From Candidatus Phaeomarinibacter sp. (lineage in GTDB: Bacteria > Pseudomonadota > Alphaproteobacteria > CGMCC-115125), in NCBI GenBank assembly GCA_028279995.1, contig JANQMQ010000651.1, positions 1-5,449 on the forward strand: 5,449 nt of DNA. Direction: 5' to 3'. Positions 1 through 5,449 of this stretch are shown here, piece after piece (within the stretch, counting starts at the first letter, position 1; every line of letters begins with the position of its first letter). The position numbers and the translations under genes are program-made. The notes beneath the pieces are model-generated. The model was not told the origin of the DNA, searched no databases, and saw nothing but the letters and a program-made list of their open reading frames with translations.

Positions 1-1366
1 CCTCGATGCCCGCATCACCCTCAAGTCGTTGCACCTCGGTGTGCACCAGGAGTTCGATGTTCGGTGTGCTCTCTATCCGGCGGATCAGATATTGCGACAT
101 GGTTTCGGCGAGATTATCGCGGCGAATGAGAACAGATACCTTGCGCGCCCGGCCGGACAGATAGACAGCCGCCTGTCCCGCCGAGTTGCCGCCGCCCACA
201 ATGACGACATGCTGATCCCGGCACATCATGCCCTGAATGTGGCTGGCGCCGTAGTGAACACCCACACCCTCAAAACGCTCCAGGCCCTCGATGTCCGGCT
301 GTCGGTAAATGGCACCTGAAGCAATGATGACAGCGCGCGCCTTCAGCTCTCCTCCACAATCAAGAGCAATGCGATGCTGAGGAGTCCCGCATGTCAGGGA
401 CACTGCTTCCTGGGCAATCGCTACCTCGGCGCCGAATTTCTGCGCTTGCAGAAACCCGCGCCCAGTCAGGGCCTGGCCTGAAATGCCCGTGGGAAAGCCG
501 AGATAGTTTTCAATACGCGAAGAAGAACCAGCCTGACCGCCGATGGCGCATTTCTCAAGCACTGCCACATCCAGACCTTCGGAGGCTGCATAGACGGCAG
601 CCGCAAGGCCCGCGGGTCCGCCCCCGATCACGGCTACGTCAAACTCGGCATCACTGGGCAATTCCGCCGTCAGTCCAAGGCAGTCCGCCACTTCCTTGAT
701 GGTCGGCTGTGACAGGCGGGTATGACCACAGATGACAAGCGGCTTGGGACCGGTTTCCGCGTCCAGCTGCCTGCGCCGATCCGCATCAGCTGGCGAGGTT
801 GCATCCACCATGGCGTAAGGCACAGCATTGCGCGACAGGAATTCACGCAAGCCGGCCGCCTGTTTCTCGGTCTCATGGCCCACGATGATGATGTCGCCAA
901 GATGCTTGGAGATCATGTTCATCCGCCGGAGGATGAACGCCTGCAGTATCTTCTCGCCAAGCTCGGCCTCGACTGCCAGCAGATCCCGCAGCCGTTGATT
1001 GGAAACCTTGATGGCCCGAAGCTCGGTCTTCGCAGCACCTGCCACAAATGCTCCACGCCCGGTCATGGTCACCGTTTCGCCGCTGAAGCCACCTCTTGTA
1101 TGTGTATAGACATTGTGTTCGCCGGCTTCGTCCCGGCGCAGGATGTCCATCTCACCATCACGCACGAGATAGAATGCAACGTTGCGATCACCGATCTCCC
1201 AAAGGCGCGTGCCCGCCGGAACAACAATTTCTTCGCCGTAGGCAAGCACAAGTTGCGCTTCGTCTTCAGAAAGAAGCGGATAGAGTTCATCCATCCGCCC
1301 TTCCACACCCGCCGCCCATGGCGGTGCATCACTCTTTTCTGAGGACCTTGCATCAGACTGGCTCAC
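1..1366 (-). CDS. FAD-dependent thioredoxin-reductase-like protein with N-terminal cyclic-nucleotide-binding-like domain (3' end off window)
   Basis: The minus strand reads open from a GTG at 1366 to the window edge, giving 455 visible residues; as I recall, relatives are about 550 long, so roughly the last 100 are missing. Residues about 25-145 resemble a cNMP-binding beta-roll, with a short phosphate-cassette-like stretch (GFSGE at 93-97, Arg104). Residues about 157-232 look like a thioredoxin/glutaredoxin-fold domain without a CxxC pair. From 242 a flavoprotein fold follows: the FAD site VIGGGPAG (246-253), GGQAGSSSRIENYLGFP (276-292), and the second nucleotide site VIVGGGNSAGQA (388-399), probably for NAD(P)H. 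Where classical thioredoxin reductase has CATC just before this second site, only Cys382 is present. It is therefore probably a cytosolic NAD(P)H-dependent flavin oxidoreductase of unknown acceptor, even though relatives are often named thioredoxin-disulfide reductase. It lies 108 bases downstream of the ATP-grasp gene on the same strand. Family assignment is firm; substrate and ligand are not. Confidence 0.9.
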   Translation of the reverse strand, partial: MSQSDARSSEKSDAPPWAAGVEGRMDELYPLLSEDEAQLVLAYGEEIVVPAGTRLWEIGDRNVAFYLVRDGEMDILRRDEAGEHNVYTHTRGGFSGETVTMTGRGAFVAGAAKTELRAIKVSNQRLRDLLAVEAELGEKILQAFILRRMNMISKHLGDIIIVGHETEKQAAGLREFLSRNAVPYAMVDATSPADADRRRQLDAETGPKPLVICGHTRLSQPTIKEVADCLGLTAELPSDAEFDVAVIGGGPAGLAAAVYAASEGLDVAVLEKCAIGGQAGSSSRIENYLGFPTGISGQALTGRGFLQAQKFGAEVAIAQEAVSLTCGTPQHRIALDCGGELKARAVIIASGAIYRQPDIEGLERFEGVGVHYGASHIQGMMCRDQHVVIVGGGNSAGQAAVYLSGRARKVSVLIRRDNLAETMSQYLIRRIESTPNIELLVHTEVQRLEGDAGIE

Positions 1367-1474
1367 GGGAAACTCCTCGAAATAGATTGGATACGACACG
1401 CACCCTGCCCTGATTTTACGAGCGCATCATGACACCGGTTTGCAATTGTGAAAGGGCGCGCCATCCCGCACAGG
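1367..1474 (-). other. Intergenic gap between ATP-grasp and flavoprotein genes
   Basis: These 108 bases separate two genes on the same strand. I see the ribosome binding site at its end and an 8-base palindrome GGCGCGCC near 1456-1464. I see no hairpin followed by a T-run. A TTGCAA and a TAAAAT box occur on the minus strand but are 21 bases apart, which is too wide for a standard sigma-70 promoter. Whether the flavoprotein has its own promoter here or is read through from the ATP-grasp gene cannot be decided from the sequence. Confidence 0.4.
1373..1378 (-). promoter_or_regulatory. Ribosome binding site fixing a GTG start
   Basis: On the minus strand GAGGAG stands six bases before the GTG at 1366. 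This is a near-ideal Shine-Dalgarno match and spacing, so it supports GTG 1366 over the internal in-frame ATG at residue 25 and over a further GTG upstream that I could not pair with any such site. Confidence 0.75.
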
Positions 1475-2353
1475 TCATGCCAGCATCCGCCCGCACGCTG
1501 CCGCAAGCATTGCACCCAGACGCGGATTGTACTGCGGAAACAGATGTGCCTCGATGGCTTCAAGCTCCACAAGCAATAGCTTGCCCTGATGCGGAACCAC
1601 ATCAATACGCGTCGCAAGAACCGGTGCAGGCATGACTCTCAGAAACGCCCTGCACGCATCGATTTCCGCAGGCGTTGGATCATATGCCTCATCTGCACCG
1701 CCATGATGGGTGTGAATGAGGTAGTTGCCTGCCGCCGGCCGCTTGCGTAGGGCATGGGAAAATTCCTGCTCGACGAAAACAAATGACAGTTCTCCCTGAT
1801 CGAGAATCCCATTGATGAATGGCTGAGCAAAATGGGTGTCAGGGACGATGTCCGCCCCCGCGTCCCCAGGTTCAACACGCCGCATGTCAAATCCGCCACC
1901 ACCATAGAGCGGCTTCAGAACAAGCTCCTGAACGTCCAGAGCATTTCGAAGGTCATCAATTGTCGTCCCAGGCGTATCCACAAAAGCACTGGGGATAACC
2001 GGCAGCCCCATGGCCTCGAGTTCGCCGAGATATCGCTTGTTCATGTTCCACAAAATCGTGCGCGGGTCATTCGCAACCGGCGCTTGCTCAGCAGCTTTTC
2101 GCAGAAAAGCAGCAAAGGCATCAGGCTTTTCTTTGTAGTTCCAGGTCGTGCGCACAAAATAGAGGTCGAAATCGGCCCGCAAAGGGTCAACCTGTTCCCA
2201 GTCGACTTCCACAAGTTCCATCCCCGCGGCGGCAAATTGCGATGTGAACGCCTCAAGTTCGATATCGTGTTCGAAGGCGTCAGGCCACCGATCCGGCGAC
2301 GTGGTGAGATTATGCTTGCAGGCAAGGAAAGCGATCTTCTGACTGGCGTTCAT
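1475..2353 (-). CDS. ATP-grasp domain protein (RimK/DcsG-like ligase), specific substrate unknown
   Basis: This is a complete 292-residue protein starting at ATG 2353 and ending in TGA. The order of motifs fits ATP-grasp ligases, which join a carboxylate to an amine or similar nucleophile through an acyl-phosphate. An N-terminal pre-ATP-grasp region holds DLYFVRTTWNYKEKP (63-77). Next comes WNMNKRYL (102-109, Lys106), then the nucleotide-binding strand LVLKPLYGGGG (144-154, Lys147 and a glycine-rich loop). GELSFVF (187-193) and FSHALRKRPAAGNY (198-211) follow. The C-terminal part has TRIDVV (248-253) and LVELEAIEAHLF (261-272), whose Asp251, Glu263 and Glu265 are the likely metal ligands. Length and the FSHALRKRPAAG and E-x-E-x-I-E blocks are typical of the group that includes DcsG, the D-cycloserine-forming ligase. 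No other cycloserine gene is nearby, so I infer an uncharacterised small-molecule ligase. No strong ribosome binding site precedes this ATG. Expression probably begins in the gap shared with the divergent gene to its right. Confidence 0.88.
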   Translation of the reverse strand: MNASQKIAFLACKHNLTTSPDRWPDAFEHDIELEAFTSQFAAAGMELVEVDWEQVDPLRADFDLYFVRTTWNYKEKPDAFAAFLRKAAEQAPVANDPRTILWNMNKRYLGELEAMGLPVIPSAFVDTPGTTIDDLRNALDVQELVLKPLYGGGGFDMRRVEPGDAGADIVPDTHFAQPFINGILDQGELSFVFVEQEFSHALRKRPAAGNYLIHTHHGGADEAYDPTPAEIDACRAFLRVMPAPVLATRIDVVPHQGKLLLVELEAIEAHLFPQYNPRLGAMLAAACGRMLA

Positions 2354-2440
2354 ATGGTATCAATCTGACAAGTAGGTGATGTCGCATGACCAGTATCCGC
2401 CGACCGGCAGTTGGCCACTGGAAGCATTAGTAAGAGTGCA
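2354..2440. promoter_or_regulatory. Divergent intergenic region, likely promoters for both flanking genes
   Basis: The ATP-grasp gene runs left and the HEAT-like gene runs right from this 87-base gap, so at least one promoter for each direction is expected here or in the adjoining coding ends. I could not find a convincing -35/-10 pair on either strand. A small inverted repeat, CAGT-TGGCC-ACTG, lies at about 2408-2420 and CCAGT/ACTGG arms span about 2390-2421; these could be an operator but are short enough to be chance. The assignment rests on gene orientation only. Confidence 0.4.
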
Positions 2441-2962
2441 ATGGACCTGAACAGCTTAGTCGCTGCCTGGGATGGGAAATCAGTCAGCACGATCAGCCAG
2501 ATCTACCATGATCACAAGAACACAGCTGAGTTTGGAAGGCATCTCATCAATTGCCTCGGTGACGCTGAGAGCGAGCGTGGCGTAACTTGGCTCATAAAAC
2601 ACCATCTCGAGCAGGGCTGGATGGAGCGAGGCGAAGGGCCCAACACAAACGAAACAGCTGCCATGATCAAAGCGCTACCAACTCTCACGCACTGGGAGGC
2701 ACGCCTGCACTTGTTGCAGAGTCTTGATCACTTCGAAATACCAAAGTCGTCTGCAGCGCCGCTCGCGACCTTTCTTGAGACCGCCATCAAGGACAATGCA
2801 AAGTTCGTGCGGGCATGGGCCTATCACGGATGGTATGTACTCGCTGACCAGCATCCCACGTACCTGCCTCAAGCGACGGCGCTGCTGGAGGAAGCCCAGA
2901 GCACCGAAAGTGCAGCATCTGTAAAGGTCAAAGTCCGCAAAGCGCTGCAGAATCTTGGCTGA
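2441..2962 (+). CDS. Hypothetical all-helical protein, HEAT-repeat-like
   Basis: I do not recognise this family. From ATG 2441 the protein has 173 residues, with no signal peptide and no membrane segment, so it is probably cytosolic. It is rich in predicted helix. Three stretches resemble HEAT-type repeats: THWEARLHLLQSLDHF (83-98), NAKFVRAWAYHGWYVLADQHP (119-139, with VRAWA as the usual VR-x-x-A core) and ASVKVKVRKALQNL (159-172). Such repeats usually make protein-binding surfaces; no catalytic motif is seen. The frame is open further upstream to a TTG at 2411, but ATG 2441 has an AAGAG four bases before it and is the better start. A 240-base sample (2461-2700) is 55% GC, slightly lower than a flavoprotein line I counted (37 of 60), which is too small a difference to argue transfer. 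It stands 94 bases before the histidine kinase on the same strand and may share its transcript. Protein-coding status is likely; function is unknown. Confidence 0.72.
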   Translation: MDLNSLVAAWDGKSVSTISQIYHDHKNTAEFGRHLINCLGDAESERGVTWLIKHHLEQGWMERGEGPNTNETAAMIKALPTLTHWEARLHLLQSLDHFEIPKSSAAPLATFLETAIKDNAKFVRAWAYHGWYVLADQHPTYLPQATALLEEAQSTESAASVKVKVRKALQNLG

Positions 2963-3056
2963 ACCTAGCCTCACGGCCGGTTGCTCTTTGCCCGGAAGAT
3001 TTGGGCTTATTTAACCCCTCTCGGTATTCAATTCAGGCTGCGAGATCGGAGGGCAA
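2963..3056 (+). other. Gap between HEAT-like gene and histidine kinase
   Basis: These 94 bases contain no clear terminator for the gene on the left. A weak promoter-like pair, TTTGCC at 2987-2992 and TTTAAC at 3010-3015 with a 17-base spacer, could drive the kinase, but both hexamers match the consensus poorly. The gap ends in the ribosome binding site of the kinase. Confidence 0.25.
3048..3053 (+). promoter_or_regulatory. Ribosome binding site for the GTG-initiated kinase
   Basis: GGAGGG sits three bases before the GTG at 3057 (four if the core is read as GGAGG). The spacing is short but the match is strong, and no ATG is available near the N-terminus in this frame, so it decides the start. 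Confidence 0.65.
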
Positions 3057-4427
3057 GTGGTTCAGCTTCTACGCAAACTGCAGAGCAAATACTGGCCTGC
3101 AAGCCAGGATGGCGCAGAACTCCTCGTAGCTTCCGAGCGCACCTTTGCAACCTTTTGCGTACTTGCAGGTGTATCCGGGACATTGGTCTCACTCACCAAC
3201 CTGCCCTATTTCTCCGTCCACCCGGTCCAGGTCGCAACCGGTCAACTGATAGCGCTGGGATTTCTGATCGCCCCCCTTGTGATCAATGGCCACAAATCCT
3301 TCGATCGCCTCATGACGCTGACCGGCTACGGCGCAATGGCGCTCCTGCTGATGATGTCGATAAGTCTTGGCACCCTGATATCATCCTCAAGCCTCCTGCT
3401 GCTTCCAGCCATTGCGGCGTTCACTCTCGTCCTAGGCTGGCGTTTTGGACTCGTTGCAACCCTCGGGTCGTGCGCCGCCTTTGTCATTGGGTTCGTCAAC
3501 AACCTGTCTTCGCCCAGCGCCGTCCCCCCTGATCCGGCCTATCTGGTCAGCCTGATTTGTGGCGCCATCATCCTGTTCCTTGGAAGCACGATCTACCGCC
3601 GCGAAATGCAGCGCGCCACTAATCGTATTGAGGCAGAACGGCAGCGCGCCAAGGAAGCCGATAAAGCCAAGTCGGAATTTCTGGCAATGATGAGCCATGA
3701 AATCCGCACACCGATGAACGGTGTTATCGGAATGCTGCAGCTGCTCGCCATGTCAGATATCGGGCAGACAGAGAAAGACCAGGCTGGGACGGCCCTTCTG
3801 TCGGCCCCGTCCCTGCTGACAATCCTCAATGATCTTCTCGACTACTCCAAAAACGATGCCGGAGGCGTAGAGCTGCATGAAGCGACCTTTGATCCGGCGC
3901 ACACGATGGCATCAGTCAACGGCCTGTTCCTGCCACTGGCACAGGCCAAGGGTATCGGCTTTCGTATGAACGGTCTCGCAGACCTGCCGCCGCTTCTGGT
4001 TGCTGACGAGGAGAAGTTGCGGCAGATCGTCAGCAACCTCGTAAACAACGCTATCAAGTTCACCAACTCCGGGGCCGTAACGGTCACCGTCAGTTACCGG
4101 GACAGGAAGCTGGGAAACCTTGCGGGTCAGTTGCGGCTGGAGGTTGAAGACACAGGCATCGGCATCCCCCTGGATCAGCAGGAAATTGTTTTTGATCGTT
4201 TTCGGCAGATCGAAGCCAGCAACTCAAGAAGGTTTGGCGGCACCGGACTTGGGCTGGCCATCTGCCGCCAGTTGACCGAGATGATGGGTGGCACCATTCG
4301 TCTGACAAGCACTCCAGGCAAAGGCAGCAGCTTCCATGTCGAAATCCCCTGCAGCCAAGCAGGTCAATTTGCCCGCGCTGCCGACCACCCTCAGCGCCAA
4401 AATCTTGCCATCAACAACACGTACTAA
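3057..4427 (+). CDS. Membrane sensor histidine kinase without receiver domain
   Basis: The 456-residue protein should autophosphorylate on a histidine and pass the phosphate to a response regulator. The N-terminal third is hydrophobic, with about six membrane helices (roughly 30-48, 58-76, 86-108, 112-128, 129-148, 162-178) and only short loops, so the input domain is membrane-embedded rather than periplasmic. A charged linker, probably coiled coil, covers 180-205. The dimerisation domain carries the H box FLAMMSHEIRTPMNG (208-222, phospho-acceptor His214). The ATP-binding domain has the N box (LRQIVSNLVNNAIKFT, 321-336, Asn331), G1 (DTGIGIP, 365-371), F box (VFDRFRQ, 378-384) and G2 (GGTGLGL, 394-400). 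All look intact. The H box is of the type common in hybrid kinases, yet the protein ends about 25 residues after the kinase fold, with no receiver or Hpt domain. No response regulator gene is in the window, so its partner must lie elsewhere. The ClbS-like gene begins 39 bases after the stop, suggesting a shared transcript. The stimulus is unknown. Confidence 0.93.
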   Translation: MVQLLRKLQSKYWPASQDGAELLVASERTFATFCVLAGVSGTLVSLTNLPYFSVHPVQVATGQLIALGFLIAPLVINGHKSFDRLMTLTGYGAMALLLMMSISLGTLISSSSLLLLPAIAAFTLVLGWRFGLVATLGSCAAFVIGFVNNLSSPSAVPPDPAYLVSLICGAIILFLGSTIYRREMQRATNRIEAERQRAKEADKAKSEFLAMMSHEIRTPMNGVIGMLQLLAMSDIGQTEKDQAGTALLSAPSLLTILNDLLDYSKNDAGGVELHEATFDPAHTMASVNGLFLPLAQAKGIGFRMNGLADLPPLLVADEEKLRQIVSNLVNNAIKFTNSGAVTVTVSYRDRKLGNLAGQLRLEVEDTGIGIPLDQQEIVFDRFRQIEASNSRRFGGTGLGLAICRQLTEMMGGTIRLTSTPGKGSSFHVEIPCSQAGQFARAADHPQRQNLAINNTY

Positions 4428-4466
4428 TCTTACTTTCCGGATTGGACGCAAGTGGATGGTGCGCAT

Positions 4467-4961
4467 ATGCCGGCAGCAAGCAAAACGGCACTCCTTGAGA
4501 TCACCCGCAAGGAATTCCAGAAGCTCGAAAGTCTGATCTCAGAGATTGATTCCGATCAGGCGCTGGAGAAAGACGAGGACGACACATCGATCAAGGATGT
4601 GATCGCCCATCGCGCTCACTGGATCGAGCTTTTTCTGGGATGGCACCGCGACGGGCTGGCCGGAAAGGACGTGCAGTTTCCCGCCGAGGGCTACAAGTGG
4701 AACGAGCTCAAGCGCTATAACGCCAACCTCCGGCAACGCCAAGCCAAATGGTCATGGCGCAAGGCCGTATCGGAATTGAAGGCCCGCAACGAGGATCTTG
4801 TTGCCTTTATGGAATCCCATACAGACAAGCACCTCTATGGAGGTCCCATGAAAGGCGCAAAGAACGACTGGACGACCGGCCGATGGGCCGAAGCCTCCGG
4901 CCCCAGCCACTTCCGGTCCGCAGCCAAATACATCCGCGCTCGGCTGAAGCAACTCAAATAG
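4467..4961 (+). CDS. ClbS/DfsB family four-helix bundle protein
   Basis: This small cytosolic protein of 164 residues matches ClbS-type proteins (DinB-like four-helix bundle) in length and in motifs recalled from the family. The N-terminus MPAASKTALLEI parallels ClbS, which begins near MAVPSSKEELI. The middle has LGWHRDGLAGK (57-67) followed by the signature FPAEGYKWNEL (71-81). The C-terminal third has HLYGG (122-126) and DWTTGRW (134-140), like the LYG and WTRGR stretches of ClbS. ClbS itself protects colibactin producers by hydrolysing the toxin's reactive cyclopropane. No colibactin-type assembly-line gene is present here, so a related detoxifying or protective role is inference. The start at ATG 4467 is chosen because it fits the family N-terminus and has GGATGG seven bases upstream; a GTG at 4452 is in frame but adds five residues not seen in ClbS. 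The gene is probably co-transcribed with the kinase upstream and converges with the dioxygenase gene downstream. Confidence 0.87.
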   Translation: MPAASKTALLEITRKEFQKLESLISEIDSDQALEKDEDDTSIKDVIAHRAHWIELFLGWHRDGLAGKDVQFPAEGYKWNELKRYNANLRQRQAKWSWRKAVSELKARNEDLVAFMESHTDKHLYGGPMKGAKNDWTTGRWAEASGPSHFRSAAKYIRARLKQLK

Positions 4962-4970
4962 CTCGTTGCT
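4948..4970. repeat. Inverted repeat across the ClbS-like stop codon
   Basis: AGCAAC (4948-4953) and GTTGCT (4965-4970) form a perfect six-base inverted repeat with an 11-base loop containing the TAG stop of the ClbS-like gene. It reaches into the 12-base gap between two convergent genes and might form part of a two-way terminator, but there is no T-run on either side and so short a stem could be chance. Confidence 0.3.
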
Positions 4971-4973
4971 GCG

Positions 4974-5449
4974 CTACTCCGCTGCCTTGGCAGCCTCTTC
5001 CCGCCGCCTAAGGAACTTGTACAGCTGTGCGTCCCAATGGCTGGTCGCTGCCAGCTTCGCGCGCTTTGTCCACGGTTCGAAGCGGGGCGCTTGCACACCT
5101 TCGGGATGATCGCCAAGAACCGTCACCCGCTGGATGATGCGTTCCCCGACAAAGTCGTTGATGACGAAATGCTGGGTCACGCGGTTATCCCACATGCCGA
5201 TCATGCCTTGGGACCAGTTGATGCGCGCCGTAAACCGTGGATTCTGTACCCAGCGTGTCAGGAAAGCGAGCAGCGCTTCGCTTTCAAACGCGTTCATCTC
5301 GACAATGCGGCGCGTGAAGTGCTCATTGACATAGAGCGCCTTCTCACCCGTCTCCGGATGCATGCGCACCACTGGATGAATCGCCATCGCCTCACGGTTA
5401 CCATGCGGCCGCGCATCATGCAGTGCCGTCAGCCCTCCCAGCATTTCCT
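4974..5449 (-). CDS. TauD/TfdA-family Fe(II)/2-oxoglutarate dioxygenase, C-terminal part
   Basis: The visible 157 codons run from the window edge to a TAG at 4974-4976; the true start lies beyond the right edge. The sequence follows the C-terminal half of TauD-type enzymes, which hydroxylate a small molecule using Fe(II), oxygen and 2-oxoglutarate, in many members releasing sulfite from a sulfonate. Recognisable blocks are AIHPVVRMHPETGEKALYVN, then NEHFTRRIVEM, and MWDNRVTQHFVINDF, whose His (residue 93 of the fragment) is the expected third iron ligand. ERIIQRVTVLGD follows, with two arginines four apart (103 and 107) that match the pair binding 2-oxoglutarate in TauD. The HxD iron motif belongs in the missing N-terminal half, so activity cannot be judged. 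A charged, Ala/Lys-rich tail of about 35 residues follows the core. Family is firm, but this superfamily has many substrates, so taurine should not be assumed. It is convergent with the ClbS-like gene, 12 bases apart. Confidence 0.9.
   Translation of the reverse strand, partial: EMLGGLTALHDARPHGNREAMAIHPVVRMHPETGEKALYVNEHFTRRIVEMNAFESEALLAFLTRWVQNPRFTARINWSQGMIGMWDNRVTQHFVINDFVGERIIQRVTVLGDHPEGVQAPRFEPWTKRAKLAATSHWDAQLYKFLRRREEAAKAAE
4981..4994. terminator. Short hairpin at the convergent gene junction
   Basis: GCTGCC-TT-GGCAGC is a perfect inverted repeat just beyond the ClbS-like stop, lying inside the last codons of the dioxygenase gene. As a hairpin it would have a five-base-pair GC-rich stem and a four-base loop. 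On the plus strand it is followed by CTCTTCCC rather than a T-run, so it is at best a weak terminator for the kinase/ClbS-like transcript. Confidence 0.25.

Noticed and set aside
722..1342. A 206-codon open frame on the plus strand
   Set aside because: It lies antisense to the flavoprotein gene, whose minus-strand frame carries recognisable cNMP-like and linker domains throughout this stretch. The plus-strand translation shows no family motif.
1..1366. Possible frameshifted or broken flavoprotein gene, since only short complete frames are seen on the minus strand
   Set aside because: Hand translation from GTG 1366 to the window edge is uninterrupted for 455 codons; the gene is merely cut by the edge.
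1832..2368. A 178-codon open frame on the plus strand
   Set aside because: It is antisense to the ATP-grasp gene, and its translation is basic and featureless, as expected of a shadow frame.
2411..2440. TTG start ten codons upstream for the HEAT-like protein
   Set aside because: No good ribosome binding site precedes it, whereas ATG 2441 has AAGAG close upstream. It cannot be fully excluded.
2981..3532. A 183-codon open frame on the plus strand overlapping the kinase start
   Set aside because: Its translation is rich in Arg, Pro and Cys with no domain, while the overlapping frame encodes clean membrane helices leading into a complete kinase.
4452..4466. GTG start five codons upstream for the ClbS-like protein
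   Set aside because: The family N-terminus aligns with ATG 4467, which also has a GGATGG at suitable spacing.
4974..5444. Reading the dioxygenase as a complete short protein starting at ATG 5444
   Set aside because: The frame stays open to the window edge, and the fragment lacks the N-terminal HxD iron motif that this family needs, so the ATG is internal.
1..5449. Search for CRISPR repeats, tRNA or rRNA genes, transposases, integrases and attachment sites
   Set aside because: No regularly spaced repeats, no RNA-gene-like conserved stretch and no mobile-element protein was found by eye on either strand.

Overview
The window looks like a chromosomal segment of a Gram-negative bacterium, probably an alphaproteobacterium. 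That placement rests on moderately high GC (about 55-60% in the lines I counted), close gene packing and protein family flavour; no marker gene fixes the taxon. It holds six protein-coding genes, two of them cut by the window edges. I found no RNA genes, CRISPR array, insertion sequence or integrase.

Left part, minus strand: a partial gene (1-1366) encodes a cyclic-nucleotide-binding-like domain, a thioredoxin-like domain and a thioredoxin-reductase-like flavoprotein domain. It starts at a GTG behind a strong GAGGAG ribosome binding site. Upstream of it on the same strand, 108 bases away, is a complete 292-residue ATP-grasp protein (1475-2353) of the RimK/glutathione-synthetase-like group that includes the cycloserine ligase DcsG. 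No other antibiotic or peptide biosynthesis gene is visible beside it.

Middle part, plus strand: across a short divergent gap lies an unrecognised, all-helical, HEAT-like small protein (2441-2962). It is followed by a six-helix membrane histidine kinase (3057-4427) with all standard catalytic boxes but no receiver domain and no response regulator nearby. Thirty-nine bases later is a ClbS/DfsB-family four-helix-bundle gene (4467-4961), related to the colibactin self-resistance protein ClbS. The kinase and the ClbS-like gene probably share a transcript, and the HEAT-like gene may lie on it too.

Right edge, minus strand: the C-terminal part of a TauD/TfdA-type Fe(II)/2-oxoglutarate dioxygenase (4974-5449) converges on the ClbS-like gene with a 12-base gap.

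The genes do not form one recognisable pathway. The points most worth following are the pairing of a sensor kinase with a ClbS-like protein, and the flavoprotein with a thioredoxin-reductase fold that lacks the CxxC redox pair. I see no clear sign of a wholly new system.
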